Shown in pieces: positions 36,508 through 48,400 of a stretch of DNA of 64,000 nucleotides. Numbering within the stretch: position 1 is the stretch's first letter; every line of letters begins with the position of its first letter. Position numbers and translations under genes: made by a program. Under the pieces are notes generated by a model. It searched no databases. It saw nothing but the letters and a program-made list of their open reading frames with translations, and had not been told where the DNA came from. The stretch covers positions 18,809,450-18,873,449 of the forward strand of contig CM055095.1 of the NCBI GenBank assembly GCA_029204225.1. Reading direction: 5' to 3'. The stretch comes from Diphasiastrum complanatum (Eukaryota > Streptophyta > Lycopodiopsida > Lycopodiales > Lycopodiaceae).

Positions 36508-37133
36508 AGTTAGAATTTAATAAAAGGACTTTAGGCCTTTTTGCAAAACTTTTAATGTCGCAGGGCCTAAAAGTCAAGTTAGTGAATAAAAGGGGTTCGC
36601 ACCAATTTTCAAAATGGTTTCCTCCAAAATTCAAATTCAAATAGTTATGGAGGTAGAAATTGGCCAATAGGATTTAGGCCAAAGCCCTAAAATCCACTGT
36701 ATATAGTGGTAATTTTGAATCATTTGTACATGTTCTCTTCATTTCAATACAAGCAGGTTGGCCCTCTTATGGAATGGAAATGGAATGTCCTTGCTCTCCA
36801 TCTTTCCTCCTCTAACTCTCATGTTTTATTTGGACTTGCAAATTGTTGGATTTGATGCTTATTGGGATTGATTATTCTTATGTTTTTGGTGAGAGAAAGA
36901 GAGAGAGAGAGAGAAGAGTAAGTCTCAATCATTGTTGTGGATTTAGTGTTAATGCTTAGTATTAATGGATCTTAGTGTTAGACATGAATCATATGCATTT
37001 GCTGGATCATGAAATATGCTATCGCTCTCATGGGAATGAATCTCCATGTGACAACTAGGTAATCCTCATCATCTCCTTGATGCTTGTGTGCTTGGATCTA
37101 GGGTTGAGAGTAGGATAGGAAATGCCCACTACA
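36508..37133 (+). mobile_element. Ty3/gypsy LTR, inverted partner of 26013-26653
   Basis: About 625 bp running GTTAGAATTTAATAAAAGGAC to AATGCCCACTACA, the inverted counterpart of the LTR at 26013-26653. The copies share the TATATAGTGG box and long blocks in between. No primer site follows it, so it is a solo or terminal LTR. A short (AG)n is at about 36897-36914. Confidence 0.75.
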
Positions 37134-37867
37134 TTGTCTTGATTACCTCAAATTTGACTTCTAGCCCTCTCATTTGACTTCTAGACACAATTCTTACACT
37201 CCTTTACAAAGATAAAAATTAGATGAGAATCTATCAAAAACTTATCAAATCAAGTCAATTTTGACTATATTTGGACAATAAAATACAACTTGTATTGTCC
37301 TCTTGATGGTTCTTCAAGACCCGCAAAACACATTTAAAGGGCTTGAATCCAGACTCAATTAATTAGATTTAATGACACAAAGTCAAATCCAATCAATGGC
37401 ATACTAACATTGATGCTTTCTCATAGATCTAGCATATAAAACTCATCAAGATCTATTACTATGAATTTTTATGAATCGTAGTAAAAATGGAAATTATTTT
37501 TGGGTGCAGACCTTTCCACAGATGTGAATAGTATGGAATTAGGTCCTGATAAAGTTTGATATACAAATTTTCATCCAATAATCCGATTTGTACTTGGCCC
37601 TCCAATATCAGCTTTTTAGATAAAAAAACTTGCTATTTTGGGATTGTACACAAGATTAATGATTAACCCTTGTACCTCGATCTGATACCATGTGAAATTA
37701 CAGTACTTTGGACCTTGAATGAGTGCATTTAGTGTCTCACAAGAGTGATTGATTGATTGATCATAAAAACAATGCAAACTAGACACTAGATTTTGAGATA
37801 TAGATCAACAAATTAGCATCTATCAATCAAGAGCAACCTATAATCATTAATCAAACACAAAGTGTGA
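37134..37867 (-). mobile_element. Possible minus-strand copia leader and LTR end
   Basis: CTGATACCA near 37685-37694 is the reverse complement of a copia primer site and is followed by TGTGAAATTACAG, which could be an LTR end. No coding supports it; the rest is AT-rich. Confidence 0.3.
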
Positions 37868-38939
37868 AAGATTTCAACTAGTTTAGTCAAGTTTAGTCAT
37901 ATTTTGGTTAATTGTCAATATTAGGCCAATATGCATATTAGACTTAGAGATAGACTTTATGAAGGTTATTTTAGTCAAAGTTCATTTAAATTACCACTTA
38001 CTATTCTACTTGGAAGGTGAGGATGGAGTCCTTATTGGAGATGAATGAGTTGATAGAGATTGTTGTAGGTGTGGAGGAGAGACCTCAAGCACCTCAAGAT
38101 CAAGTGAGGTATGACAAGAGAGCAAAGAAAGATCTACACATGATCAAGATGAATGTTACCAATGAGCTACTCAAGGATATTGGTAAGAGCAATTCATCTC
38201 GAGAGGCTTGGTAAGCTTTGAAGAAGCTTTATGAATCCAAGTCCACATCTAGAGTGTTGACTCTAAGAAGACAAATATTTCAAAGTTTGCAAAAGAAGGA
38301 AGAGAGTACGCATGCTTTTGTTTTGAGGGTTAAAGCATTCAATGATGAGTTAGCATGTATTGATGAGAGCATTAAGGAGGTAGAACTTGTTCAAGTTATA
38401 GTTAATGGCTTGTTGGATGATCATGCTAATCTTGTTCAAAGTCTTGCTATTCAAAAGACTTTACCAAGCATTGTGGATTTGCAAGAGATTTTGGTGAATG
38501 AGGAGTTTAGGCTTCAAGCAAGAGGTGGATCTACATCAACATCTCAATATGAAGAGGAGGCTATGTTCACGCGGTTTGGCATTTTGCGAGTAAATCATCT
38601 ACGAGTTTAGTGTTTTTAAATTACGTCAAGCACATGGCATGTTACATTTTTTTTAGATTTTTAAAATTCGCTTTTGGGAGTAAAATCTATTTGTATACTT
38701 CATTATCATGTTGTTTATTTTTTTACTAGCTAAAAGATATGTTTGCAAATCATATTGTCTACAAATTGTACATAGTATGCTATTGATGGAACATGTGCAA
38801 ATTGTGCAAATTCAAAATTCCAGTAAAATTCTGGTAACGAACTGATGGGAGTCTTTCGAACGATTCGCGAATATTTCACGAAACTATTTTGATCACGAAT
38901 CATTTTTGCTTGAGAAGAATTCGCGATCCAGTCAAGCTC

Positions 38940-39068
38940 TACAACGAAACAAAACGAAACGAAACGAAGCGAAACTAGACGAAAGAGAAGAATTCACGAA
39001 AAGATCAATCAGGCTCTATAACGAGATGAAACGAAACTAGACGAAACGAAACGAAACGAAACGAAACT
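38940..39068. repeat. Degenerate (ACGAA)n pentamer array
   Basis: Repeated ACGAA/CGAAA units in two blocks around a less regular centre, inside the 2.1-kb DNA element. Confidence 0.8.
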
Positions 39069-40193
39069 TAAATGAGCTCAAATTGATTTACGCTTATAGC
39101 CAAGTGATTGCAAAACAAAACCAAGCGAAAATCATAAAGCGAAAGCATTCGCGAATAAAATCAGTTCATGTGGAATTCAGATATGATTGTTGGTCACTAC
39201 CGGCTATATCATTCTTGCAATTCTCCAAAATGTAGACAGACACTACTGATCTAAATTATAGATTATTATAGCATTCAACAAAATCAAACCAATGTGAAAA
39301 ATTGAATAAACAAGTGAATCAGATACACAAATAGTAGCAAAAAAATATTCATTCGAGATCATACAATCATTCAGAATAATATGCGCATAACAGCTACAAT
39401 ATTATCTATTGATCTTCTGATTTCAAGCACTGTGTGACAGATCCACACAGTGCATTGGCGTGAGAGAAATACAATTCTCTCACGAATAATGTCTCACTTA
39501 CTAGCGGACTTTTGGATCTGCTGATCCTCTTACAAAATTGTCTCGCTCACAAGCGGACATGTATTCTGTATATTTTCATCTTACAGTATTATGCATCAAG
39601 CAGAAAGTATATAGTTCGCGAACTTTTTCGTGTCGCATCGTGTAACTTCCAGATCATAAAGATTAAACATTTACAACTAATCACAAATTACAAGAGTGAC
39701 AGATTAGCCACGTTCTAGAGTACTCCTGCTGATGTGCACCCCATGGTACTTGGCCGATCTTCTTGGTCCTTTGTGGAGCACGAATGATTTTGTGTCGCGA
39801 AACAATTTCGTGTCGTGTGTCGCGAAATTGTTTGTGAACATTTTTGTTTCATGTGTCATTTTTGTCAGAATCAGGACGGAAAGCTAGCAAAGCTTTGGCA
39901 ATAGAAACATTTTGTTTCTTCAGCTATATCATTGAGAACGCAGAAAACTTAATCACTTTAATTTTACATTTATCAAACTAAAACATTTTGTCTACTATCA
40001 AGGATTGATGTACGACCCTACATTAAAGGACATGATGGTATGTGGCCAAGCCTATGATAGATATCATAAAATCAACGTTGGTAAAAAAAAATATTTTTAT
40101 TGTATGTTCTGGATGGAGGCTATAGCTTAACTATTAAGCTTATGTTGAGATGATGAAATAATAAAATAATTTTTTATTTATTTATTTACCAAA

Positions 40194-40529
40194 TTTGATT
40201 ATAGCAATGAAGCATTTTTGCTTTTTGGATCATCTCAATCCGAGTGATATTAAGAGAGTTATCGCCCTTCGTAGTTTTTTAGGCTAATTTTTTTTTTCTT
40301 GGAGCTTGAAAGGGGTAGCACGCCGGCGTGCAACCAATTTAAGATTTTAGTCTTTAACTCAAATTGATAGCACGTCGGCGTGCTACCCCTTTTAGGTTCC
40401 AAGAGAAAAATATTTTCTAGTCTAAAAAAGGTTGAACTATCATAACTTTCTTATTATTGCTCGCATTGAGATGGTCCAAAAAGCAAAACTGTTCCATTTT
40501 GTATGTAGAACCCATTGGTATAATCAAAG
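40194..40529. repeat. Long inverted repeat, arms about 140-160 bp
   Basis: The left arm 40194-40331 and right arm 40370-40529 are reverse complements with some mismatches, around a 38-bp spacer. The inner tips are GGGGTAGCACGCCGGCGTGC and its partner. GCACGCCGGCGTGC at 40318-40331 is itself a perfect palindrome. Confidence 0.85.
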
Positions 40530-40899
40530 TTAGTTTTTCTCTAACATAAAATGATTATATATAAAGCCTATATATTTGATAGCTACCATGTGCCATGAAA
40601 TTTTAGAAATCCTTTGTAAATAAGACTCGCAAAGAATTTACTCACAGATTGTCAAAACCCTATGTTCATCAAAGGCAAGTCCAAGGGCAAAGGCAAAGGC
40701 AAGTGATCAAAAGGACAAGATCAAGGTGAGACTTCTTCTTTTGGAGAAAAGAAAGATAAGTCTAAGTTGAAATACTTTTATTGTGACATCAAAGGACATT
40801 TTGCTAATGAATGTTTGAATAAGCAAAGAGATGAAGGTAGCAAGCAAAACAACTTTACTACTAATGATGAGGATCTAGGTGGTTGTGATTCTCTTTTGA

Positions 40900-41846
40900 T
40901 GTGTCCGAATCGTCCACAACCACAAACGATTTTTTGAACACTTCCATGAATTCTTTCCATCTGGTGGGTTTGGGTTGCAAATCACGCCACAATGATGAAC
41001 TTTTCTCAGAAGAACAAAACTACGCTCTCAATCTTTTTCTCCTTCAAAATTGCATGTAGATTGAAATAATTGGTCCACTTGGTTAACCAGTCCTCTACCA
41101 CCTCTGGCTTCTTCTCTTTCTTCTCCTCCAAAAAAAGTTTTGGTTGAAAGCCCATATTCGACCAAGAAAAAGTTTTAACTTGATTTAACCGTACTTCCAT
41201 ATGTTGATCCCTCATATTGTTCCGATTGTTCATCTCATTAAGTGCTTGAATTTATTGTTCAAATCTATAAGTGAGTAGGCATAGATACCGTATCCTCAAG
41301 ACCTGCATTATCATTTGCCATTATTGATTACTTGGAGGTCAATTCCACCACCTGGAAGCAAAAAGCAAAGAGATCCACCAAAAAGTTGCAAAAAACAAGA
41401 ATCCCAATTTCACCTTCTAATTGATGTAATCTTTAGCTCTAATACCATTATTATAGTCACAAAGTGAAGATCTCCTTAGATCTTGTTACATGCAACCAAA
41501 AGGACACATGTGGAGCAAAACCACCCAACCAACAAGAAAATGCTAATCAAAGTTCTACCCACTTTACCCCCAAGCCAAAGTGACTGAATGCAAGAGAGGA
41601 GGGGATCCTGACTTTTGAAATAAAAAAAAACAATGAGGAGATGGGCGAGCTTGCACAAAAGCTGTCAATCACCATGCAAAAGCTCCATACGTGAAACTAG
41701 AGTACCTGGTCCCTCATACGATTATTAATTATATTATTGGCCAAGTCCAAAATGACATGGCGTAACTAATAACCTTACACACTAGAGTACCGACTATCAA
41801 TGTCAGGAATTATTTCAAATCCCATATTTTGGACATGGACGTAACA
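40900..41846 (-). mobile_element. Gypsy relic: LTR, primer site and gag part
   Basis: On the minus strand, an LTR from 41846 (TGTTACGTCCATGTCC) to about 41455 is kin to the LTRs of the 12828-23973 element. A primer-site-like ATGGTATTAGAGC follows near 41440. A gag part then spans about 41240-40900 (VVEDWLTKWTNYFNLH, WRDLQPKPTRWKEFMEVF). It sits in or beside the copia relic. Fossil. Confidence 0.7.
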
Positions 41847-41849
41847 TTG

Positions 41850-42240
41850 AGACATGCCCCCGAGTATAGCAAGTACTGTTAATAATACTGTATGTCTGAT
41901 TTCTATCTCTGTGTGGCTACTCAGCTAATCCAAGTATTGACTATGGGACGAGTGCCTGAATTATAAGACAATGGTGAGTCATGTCCCGGTCACTACCAAA
42001 TATAGTAAATCTAATTGATTTTACACTTATTACAATATCACATTTGAAGCTTACACAATATAAGTCAGATCGACTCTGATTTCTAACACTCTCCCTTGAG
42101 CTCAAATGTGATAGGAATAAAGAGATACAAACTGTAGCAATGTCTAGAGTATCCAATAGATGCTATGCATATCCATGCTACTTGACACACACTCAAGAAC
42201 ACCATCAAACCGCCAAGTTTGGCACACAAATTATATGCAA
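41850..42240 (-). mobile_element. Copia 3' end relic (polypurine tract and LTR)
   Basis: On the minus strand a purine tract GAGCTCAAGGGAGAG (about 42092-42106) is followed by an LTR start TGTTAGAAATCAGAGTCG, which runs to about 41850. The tract-to-LTR layout is typical of copia elements. No pol is left. Confidence 0.5.
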
Positions 42241-42270
42241 ACACAATGCTCACACAAAGAGCCTATCACA

Positions 42271-44290
42271 TGTGAAAATTTGTCAGCTAGTTTGATTGTT
42301 TATTTGGCAATTTTGAGGCCAAAATGAAATCTCAACTTATAGATAGGTTCATATCTGTCAATAAAGGCCTAAATAGTGTTTGTACCATTTTTGAAAAGTA
42401 GATAAATTGATGAGGTTGGATTTGGACCCATTGTAATTGACTAAATTTGGTACATTGCATCTAGACTAGAATTTCTAGGTTATTTGATGAAGTACCAAGA
42501 AGTTACCATTTAGGGCAAGTTTAGGAAAATTGGCCAAATGACATTTTGGAAGCTATAAATAGTTGTACCTGGTTGGAGAAAAAATCATCAAAGTTTCTTT
42601 CTTTGTGGAGAATTCATCTCTTGTGTTTCTATGTCCATCTCCTTCATAGTTCTCAAGTTATCTTGATTTCTAGTGTGTAGAATGTCAATTTTGTGATTGA
42701 TCTTGCTTTCACACGTGTGAATGACAGTAGGCTGCTCATGTTGTATGGAAAGAGACAATACCTTACTGTACTTTTATGCTTATGGTTAGATCTTAGTGAT
42801 TTATACAATTCTAGCAGTGTTAAAATTGATTATTTCTATCTTGTAGTTAAAACTAGATGTGTATCCAAATTTGGTCAAGATCTTAGAGATTCATTAAGTA
42901 TGTTTTGGATCTATATTCCTTAACATGGTATCAGAGCAGGTTACAGGACAAATTTGGTGTTTATGCCAAATCTAGAGGTGGATTTGAGGGTGCCATAAAT
43001 TCTATGTGGATTTGGAAGTGTTTCTAGCTCAAATCTTGCATCTTCAAGTATAGAAAGTGGATCTTTGTGATCTAAGCATCATTTTAGGTCAAATCACTTG
43101 GAGGAGGCCAATTTTTGAAACCACTTATTGGAATGTGGAGACAAAAATTTCTCATTATTGTGGATGCTATATTCTTCTAGACAATATATCAAGATTCTAG
43201 CTTTTGCATATAGATTTTGCTTGATTCAATATTTTGTGTTTTTGGAGTAACCTAAAATTTGATAGGATCTCTTGATTTTAAGTTGCTGGACTTTTTCAAG
43301 AGTGTGTTTCAATCTTAGGTGCTGGAAAAAGTTCATCATATTGTGTTTAGATCTATTGTAATCAAGAAATCAACATTCTATGTGCTAGAATTTGCTAGAG
43401 AGAGAAAAGGAGAGGCTAGAGTGTTTCCAAATTTTTGTGATTTCTTCTTGATGTTCATTTGTTGATTTTCAAGAGAGTGCTAAGAGAATTGGAACAGGTT
43501 CAAAGAGAAGATCAGATCATTGCAACATGGCAACCTCAAGTGGCTTAACGTTGGAAGGCAATGATAAGCTTACCTTAACAAATTATTCAACTTGGAAGGT
43601 GAGGATGGAACATTTGTTTGAGATGAATGATTTGATGAATATTGTTGTAGGTGTGGAGGAGAGACCTGTGGCACCTCAAGCGATTGAGGTATGACAAGAG
43701 GGCAAAGAAAGTTCTACATGTGATCAAGATGAATGTGACTAATGAACTTCTCAAGGAAGTTGGTAAGTGCACAACATCAAGCAAGGCTTGGGAATCTTTG
43801 AAGAAGATTTATGAGTCCAAGTCTACATCTTTGGTTCTAACCCTAGGGAGTAATTTTTTTCAGAGTCTTCAAAAGAAGGATGAAGGTGCTCATGCTTTTG
43901 TTTTGAGAGTTAAAGCTTTAAGTGATGAACTAGCATGCATTAGTGAAAGCATTAAGGATGTGGAGCTTGTTCAAGTTATTCTTAATGGCTTGTTGGATGA
44001 TCATGCTAATTTGGTGCAAAGTTTTGCTATTCAAAAGACATTGCCAAGTATGGAGGATTTGCAAGAAATCTTGGTGAATGAGGAGTTTAGGCTTCTATCA
44101 AGAGGAGGATCTACTTATACATCTCAAGTTGGAGAAGAAAAAGCTATGTTCTCAAAAGGCAAGTTCAAGGGCAAAGGCTAAAGAAAATGATCAAAAGGGC
44201 AAGATCAACGTGAACCTTCTACTTTTGTTGGCAAGAAGAAAGATAGACCAAGCTAAAATGTTTCTATTGTGGAGTCAAGTTTTTTTTCCT
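42271..44290 (+). mobile_element. Copia element, 5' LTR, leader and gag
   Basis: A 654-bp LTR at 42271-42924 (TGTGAAAATTTG...CCTTAACA) is followed directly by TGGTATCAGAGC (42925-42936), a leader of about 590 bp, and gag from 43527 (MATSSGLTLEGND, NYSTWKVRMEHLFEMND, ELVQVILNGLLDDHANLVQS). No pol or right LTR in the same orientation follows. It is close kin to the gag at 37868-40890. Fossil with a few breaks. Confidence 0.85.
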
Positions 44291-44299
44291 TCTTATGGA

Positions 44300-44960
44300 A
44301 GTTTTTAGATCTTCTCCAAATAGATCTAACATGACTATATTCAATGCATCTCTACTAACCAATTAGAGTAGGTCCAAATTCGACCTTATCAACTTTCCTA
44401 AGTTCTCAAAATTAGTAAATCCACTATTCTTAGGCCTTCTTAACTCTATAAAGTCTATATCTAACATAAAAATGCATATTGGCCTCAAAATTGCCAAATA
44501 AACTCAACTTGACTAAACTAAACTAGTTGATATTTTTCACAAATTTCACTATGGAAGAGCCATACAAGCACCTTGCTCTCGGGTAGAGAGAGAACATAAG
44601 TGAGCTCTTGGGTAGAGAGAGAAAGTACAAATAGTATGCAAGTCAAAAATTTGTCTATTTTTAAGAAAGTTGTATGTACTCACTTCCATATAGTCATGGC
44701 TTGAGTTTTGGCTTAAAAACACATGTGACAACCTCTAGCAATGATTGGAACCCATGGATTGCACCTCATAAGGACCTCAGATTTGTACCTCACAAGATGA
44801 TTGGTCCTCATGATTTGCACCTAACAATAGGATTGGGCCTCATGATTTGCACCTCTTAACATGATAGGGCCCCATGATTTACACCTCTTAATATGATTGG
44901 CCTCATGATCTACACCTCTTAACATGATTGGACCTCATAAGCCAATGAGATGTGGATTTG
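44300..44960 (-). mobile_element. Two abutting copia LTR relics
   Basis: On the minus strand, 44960 to about 44556 resembles the copia B LTR, with a minisatellite built on CCTCATGATTTGCACCTCTTA at 44740-44950 and CTCTCTCTACCCGAGAG motifs. From about 44555 to 44300 the sequence matches the start of the 42271-type LTR (CAACTAGTTTAG, TGAGGCCAATATGC). Fossils. Confidence 0.65.
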
Positions 44961-47640
44961 GATCCATTACTTGCAAATTTTGAATCCTTAAATTTTGTGA
45001 CAAATGTCATAATCTCACTAGAACTCGAGATGGAAGCCTATTGACTTTTTTAAATCATCATAAAAATATGTACAAGGTGGTCGTGGACATGAATCCAACC
45101 CCATGATGACAACTATCATGCAAACTAACTAGTCTACTTTTATCTATTTTCACAATAGCTACCATGTTGTAATCCACCCTCAAAATGCTATTTTATGAAA
45201 AAATAATGAGTCTCCTTTGTTCAAAAAAATGGACCACCATTCTATACAATGAAGAGAAAACAACTTTCAATACAATGAAGAACCAATCTTATTAGCACCA
45301 TAGGCATCCAAGGAGTGTATAAGTTGGTTCTTCCACACATGCGCTGTGCTTCCTTCCACAACCTTTTGCATGATTACATGCACACCAAGCCCTAAGTTTG
45401 AGCTCCTGCATATTGCAAATTATTCCACCCATGCACTTTAGTCTATCATTTGTTGTTATCTTTGCAAAGTTAGAGATGCATGGTTGACCTTCAAATCCAC
45501 AGCCTGATTTTTTATGATGGGACTATGACATGCAAATTGGCTTCATGAACTACCAAAGTTTGTAGGTTGAAGTGATTAAATCTAAATCAATGCATGATCA
45601 AATGGAATTAACGATTCTCATCCATGCTTTTTCCTCCAAACTTGCATGGATGCAAACTTGCCTCTCACATGCCATGCATGCACCCTCCTACTACCATCAC
45701 AAACATTCATAATAGTGCAAATTCAATAGTTCATAATAGATTCAAATATTGGCAGTTACTTAAGCCATTGATACAACAAGCAAAAACGATGCAGACAATC
45801 GACTTAGCCAACATTGAACTGCATGAGCACAAATGGCAAATTTGGATATAAAAATGTTGACAATCTTACTTGGGTAAATACATCATTTGCCTAATGCTCC
45901 AGCCATTCCTCGAACAATGTTCAACTTGAAACCATATTGATGCTAGCTAGTGACTCTCCTCCAACCATAGGCTTCAATCTAGTGACTCCCTCGAGGTTAG
46001 AACTCATGTCACCTTTGGCACGCTCCTAAGCACTCATACATAGCCCAAATCTCCTTGTCATAACATGCAATCAATTCCAAGATTTATTGGAAGACTCATC
46101 TCTCAAACATCTGGTTATGAATATTTTCTAAAGAACCTTTTTTTCCGCAAATGTGACTAGAATCCTTTGACATACATTTGATTAATCCAAGTATAAATGT
46201 AGCCCTCACAACACTTGCATAATTGCTCCCAACACGATCAATGCCACATTGAATTTTGGACAGAGACAACCCAAATCTATAAGAAGAAATACCATGCCAA
46301 ATTCAAAAGTATCTCTTTGCTCTACATTATGCTAAATGAAAAAGACAAAGGAGCACATGTTGGAAGATTGAAACTTAGTCGGAGGGACCTTGCTCATGAA
46401 TATATGAAAAAACATGAATGTTAGAGAATTATAATGGCAACCAAGAAAGTATCAAAGGTACTCTCATCATTATTGAAGTAGAAAGACTTAAAGCAAGCTG
46501 TACAATCACTACCAAGACTCATACAAGCAAGAAAAGCACACAAATAGTCTTGAACTTCCTTTTGCCTACTACTATGAAAACATTTTCTACTTTTAGAGCA
46601 CTCTACTCTTCATTGGAGCTTCTTCTAAGCTTTGCATATGTGGTTGCTTCATCATCATTGCATTTTTGTACACGGTCATTGATAACAGTGGAAGGTTTTT
46701 GAGAAAAAATAAATAGCCTTTTCCTCTTATATTATATATGTATACTTACAACAAGGTTATTCTAAATCTTGGAATGTCAAACTCTTCTTGGTTAACATTT
46801 TTCAAATACTAAAATTTTCTAGTTTTGATATTATGCTTTTTGGTATTATCAACCCATGGGATCATAGAGAATCAAACATGAGTGGGCAAGCCCAACTCAA
46901 GTGTGATACACCAACTCACCACATGTAGGAAGATCAATACAAATTTTATAGAAGACTCTAAGAAATGGAATTAAACTACCTTTCTATGATGTAATCAATG
47001 ACTAGAATATGGTTCTTCGTAGTAGTTGAGTTGGGATTATGCCCATGTAGACAAAAGCCCAAATTTTGGTCGTTGCGTGAGTTGATGTTTGGAGCTTTGT
47101 GGTGGTTCTTGGAATTGCCCACTTAGACAAAGGCCAAAATCTTGGCTCTTGCGTGAGTTGATGTTTGGAGCTTTGTGGTGGTTCTTGGTTTGGCCTTATT
47201 GGTGTGATGTTAAAAAGTGTATATAATGACTATTGTTGTAATAATTTTAGGATGGTTCATTCCTTGCTTGGCAACTTCAAATAGGCACTTTTAATTTGTT
47301 CATAAGGAACAAAGAGACCAGCCTCCATTGTTTGATTACAGTCTAGGGATTTATTTGGGCCTCCTCATTCAAGCGCACTTTTTGGGTCGACATCCACTCC
47401 CTTTTAATCAATATACACAATTTCAAATAGTGTCACCCTCCCACTTCTGCACCCCATTGAGTTTTCCTTATTGTGACTAATGACTACTAAGCTTAAGCTT
47501 ATGTCAATATGTTATGGGACATTAAAATTTCCTCGGTGTAAGTCCTCATCTTTTGAAGTCAACATTCTTCAAAGTATTTTGCAACCGATGGTAGAAGATG
47601 CCGATTCCATTGTCAAAGAATGTAGTTCCCATACTTAGTG
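44961..47640. other. Unassigned stretch
   Basis: No supported gene. A weak YDKEIWAM-like trace on the minus strand near 46050 may be retroelement RNase H debris. A two-copy tandem duplication of about 76 bp (TTGCGTGAGTTGATGTTTGG, at 47073 and 47149) lies at about 47037-47192. Confidence 0.4.
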
Positions 47641-47995
47641 GGCTATCATCCCAATGCCCATATGTATGTGGGTGGGGCCCTGGCCCATGGCGTGCCAAGG
47701 CAACCAAGCTGGAAAAGCAAAAGGCCCGATGACGCCGTCCTGACACGTGGCGCTCTTTAACTCGCAACTCCCTGCCCTCCCTGACGACTGCCGACCCGTG
47801 TCAGAGCGATGGCCTTAGCAACACTATAAGCTTTTAGTCCAATCACTTGGATTATTGCCACGTGGCATACAGGCACCTGGCTCATCTCGATGCCTAATCG
47901 CTGGCATAATCTGATCGCTTATGACTAAATCCAACGGTGAATAGCTGCGAATTGCGCAGTGCTGTCAAGATAAGCGAATGGACCCCGTCTCTCTC

Positions 47996-48041
<46 letters not shown>

Positions 48042-48400
48042 CGTAATATTTAGGAAGAGTTTTGCTTGTGTAGCTCCAATTCTTCGTCGTCACTCTTTGC
48101 TTTCATGGATCTTCGGCAGCTTTTACGCCATCGCTCGCTTTAGATCCGCGCGCGCTGCTCCTCTCGATCCTCAGGTGGCATCCGCCTGCCTTCAATTTGT
48201 AAGTTGCTGTTGACTTTTGTGTGGATTTGTGTCGTCGCTTGTTGCAAATTGGAGCTTTGCCCTTTGTTGGTAAAATTGAATCCACTACCGCCATTTTTTT
48301 CGTTCATGTTTGCTTCATCTAGCTTTGGCCAGCATCTTATTCTCTTGAAGAAATCGTAGATGGTGAGTTCTTTCAATATGTAGCGTTTAGTAGTTGGATG
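47641..48400 (+). promoter_or_regulatory. Promoter and spliced-leader-like region, gene unknown
   Basis: Composition rises in GC. A G-box-like GACACGTGG is at 47742 and a perfect palindromic G-box TGCCACGTGGCA at 47856-47867, with CCAATCA and GATAAG motifs. A CT tract of about 50 bp (47988-48038) follows, as is common near plant transcription starts. A GC-richer leader then has a consensus donor GTAAGT at 48199 and another, GTGAGT, at 48363. The only ATG frame in the leader is about 12 codons (48104). I find no recognisable protein downstream. A plus-strand gene with a leader intron, a non-coding RNA gene, or a gene fragment are all possible. Confidence 0.45.
47988..48038. repeat. (CT)n microsatellite
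   Basis: A nearly pure CT run of about 50 bp between the G-box promoter motifs and the leader. Confidence 0.9.

Larger units (their letters stand above)
38570..40659. mobile_element. 2.1-kb DNA transposon with 9-bp TSD
   Basis: The element interrupts a copia gag and is flanked by exact CTATGTTCA repeats at 38561-38569 and 40660-40668. The ends are imperfect inverted repeats of about 35 bp: GGTTTGGCATTTTGCGAGT near the left end, and GGTTTTGACAATCTGTGAGT reading in from the right. The 9-bp duplication suggests a Mutator-like element; an 8-bp hAT reading is less likely. No transposase was found, so it is non-autonomous. It carries a GAAAC-type pentamer array, many TCGCGA motifs and a long inverted repeat. 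Confidence 0.8.
37868..40890 (+). mobile_element. Copia gag relic split by a DNA element
   Basis: An LTR-like start (TGTGAAAGATTTCAACTAG, about 37868) leads to gag at 38017-38569 (DKRAKKDLHMIKMNVTNELL, FVLRVKAFNDELACI, LVQVIVNGLLDDHANL). The same gag resumes at about 40669 with a KGKSKGKGKGK stretch and a knuckle-like IKGHFANEC, to about 40890. The interval 38570-40659 is an inserted DNA element. It is close kin to the copia at 42271-44290. Broken. Confidence 0.8.

Noticed and set aside
26013-37133. Reading the inverted pair as terminal repeats of one giant DNA transposon
   Set aside because: No target duplication is seen at the outer edges, and the left copy is followed by a gypsy-type primer-site motif, which fits LTRs better.
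45990-46090. Minus-strand YDKEIWAM trace resembling gypsy RNase H
   Set aside because: Only about eight residues match and the flanks give no supporting motif.
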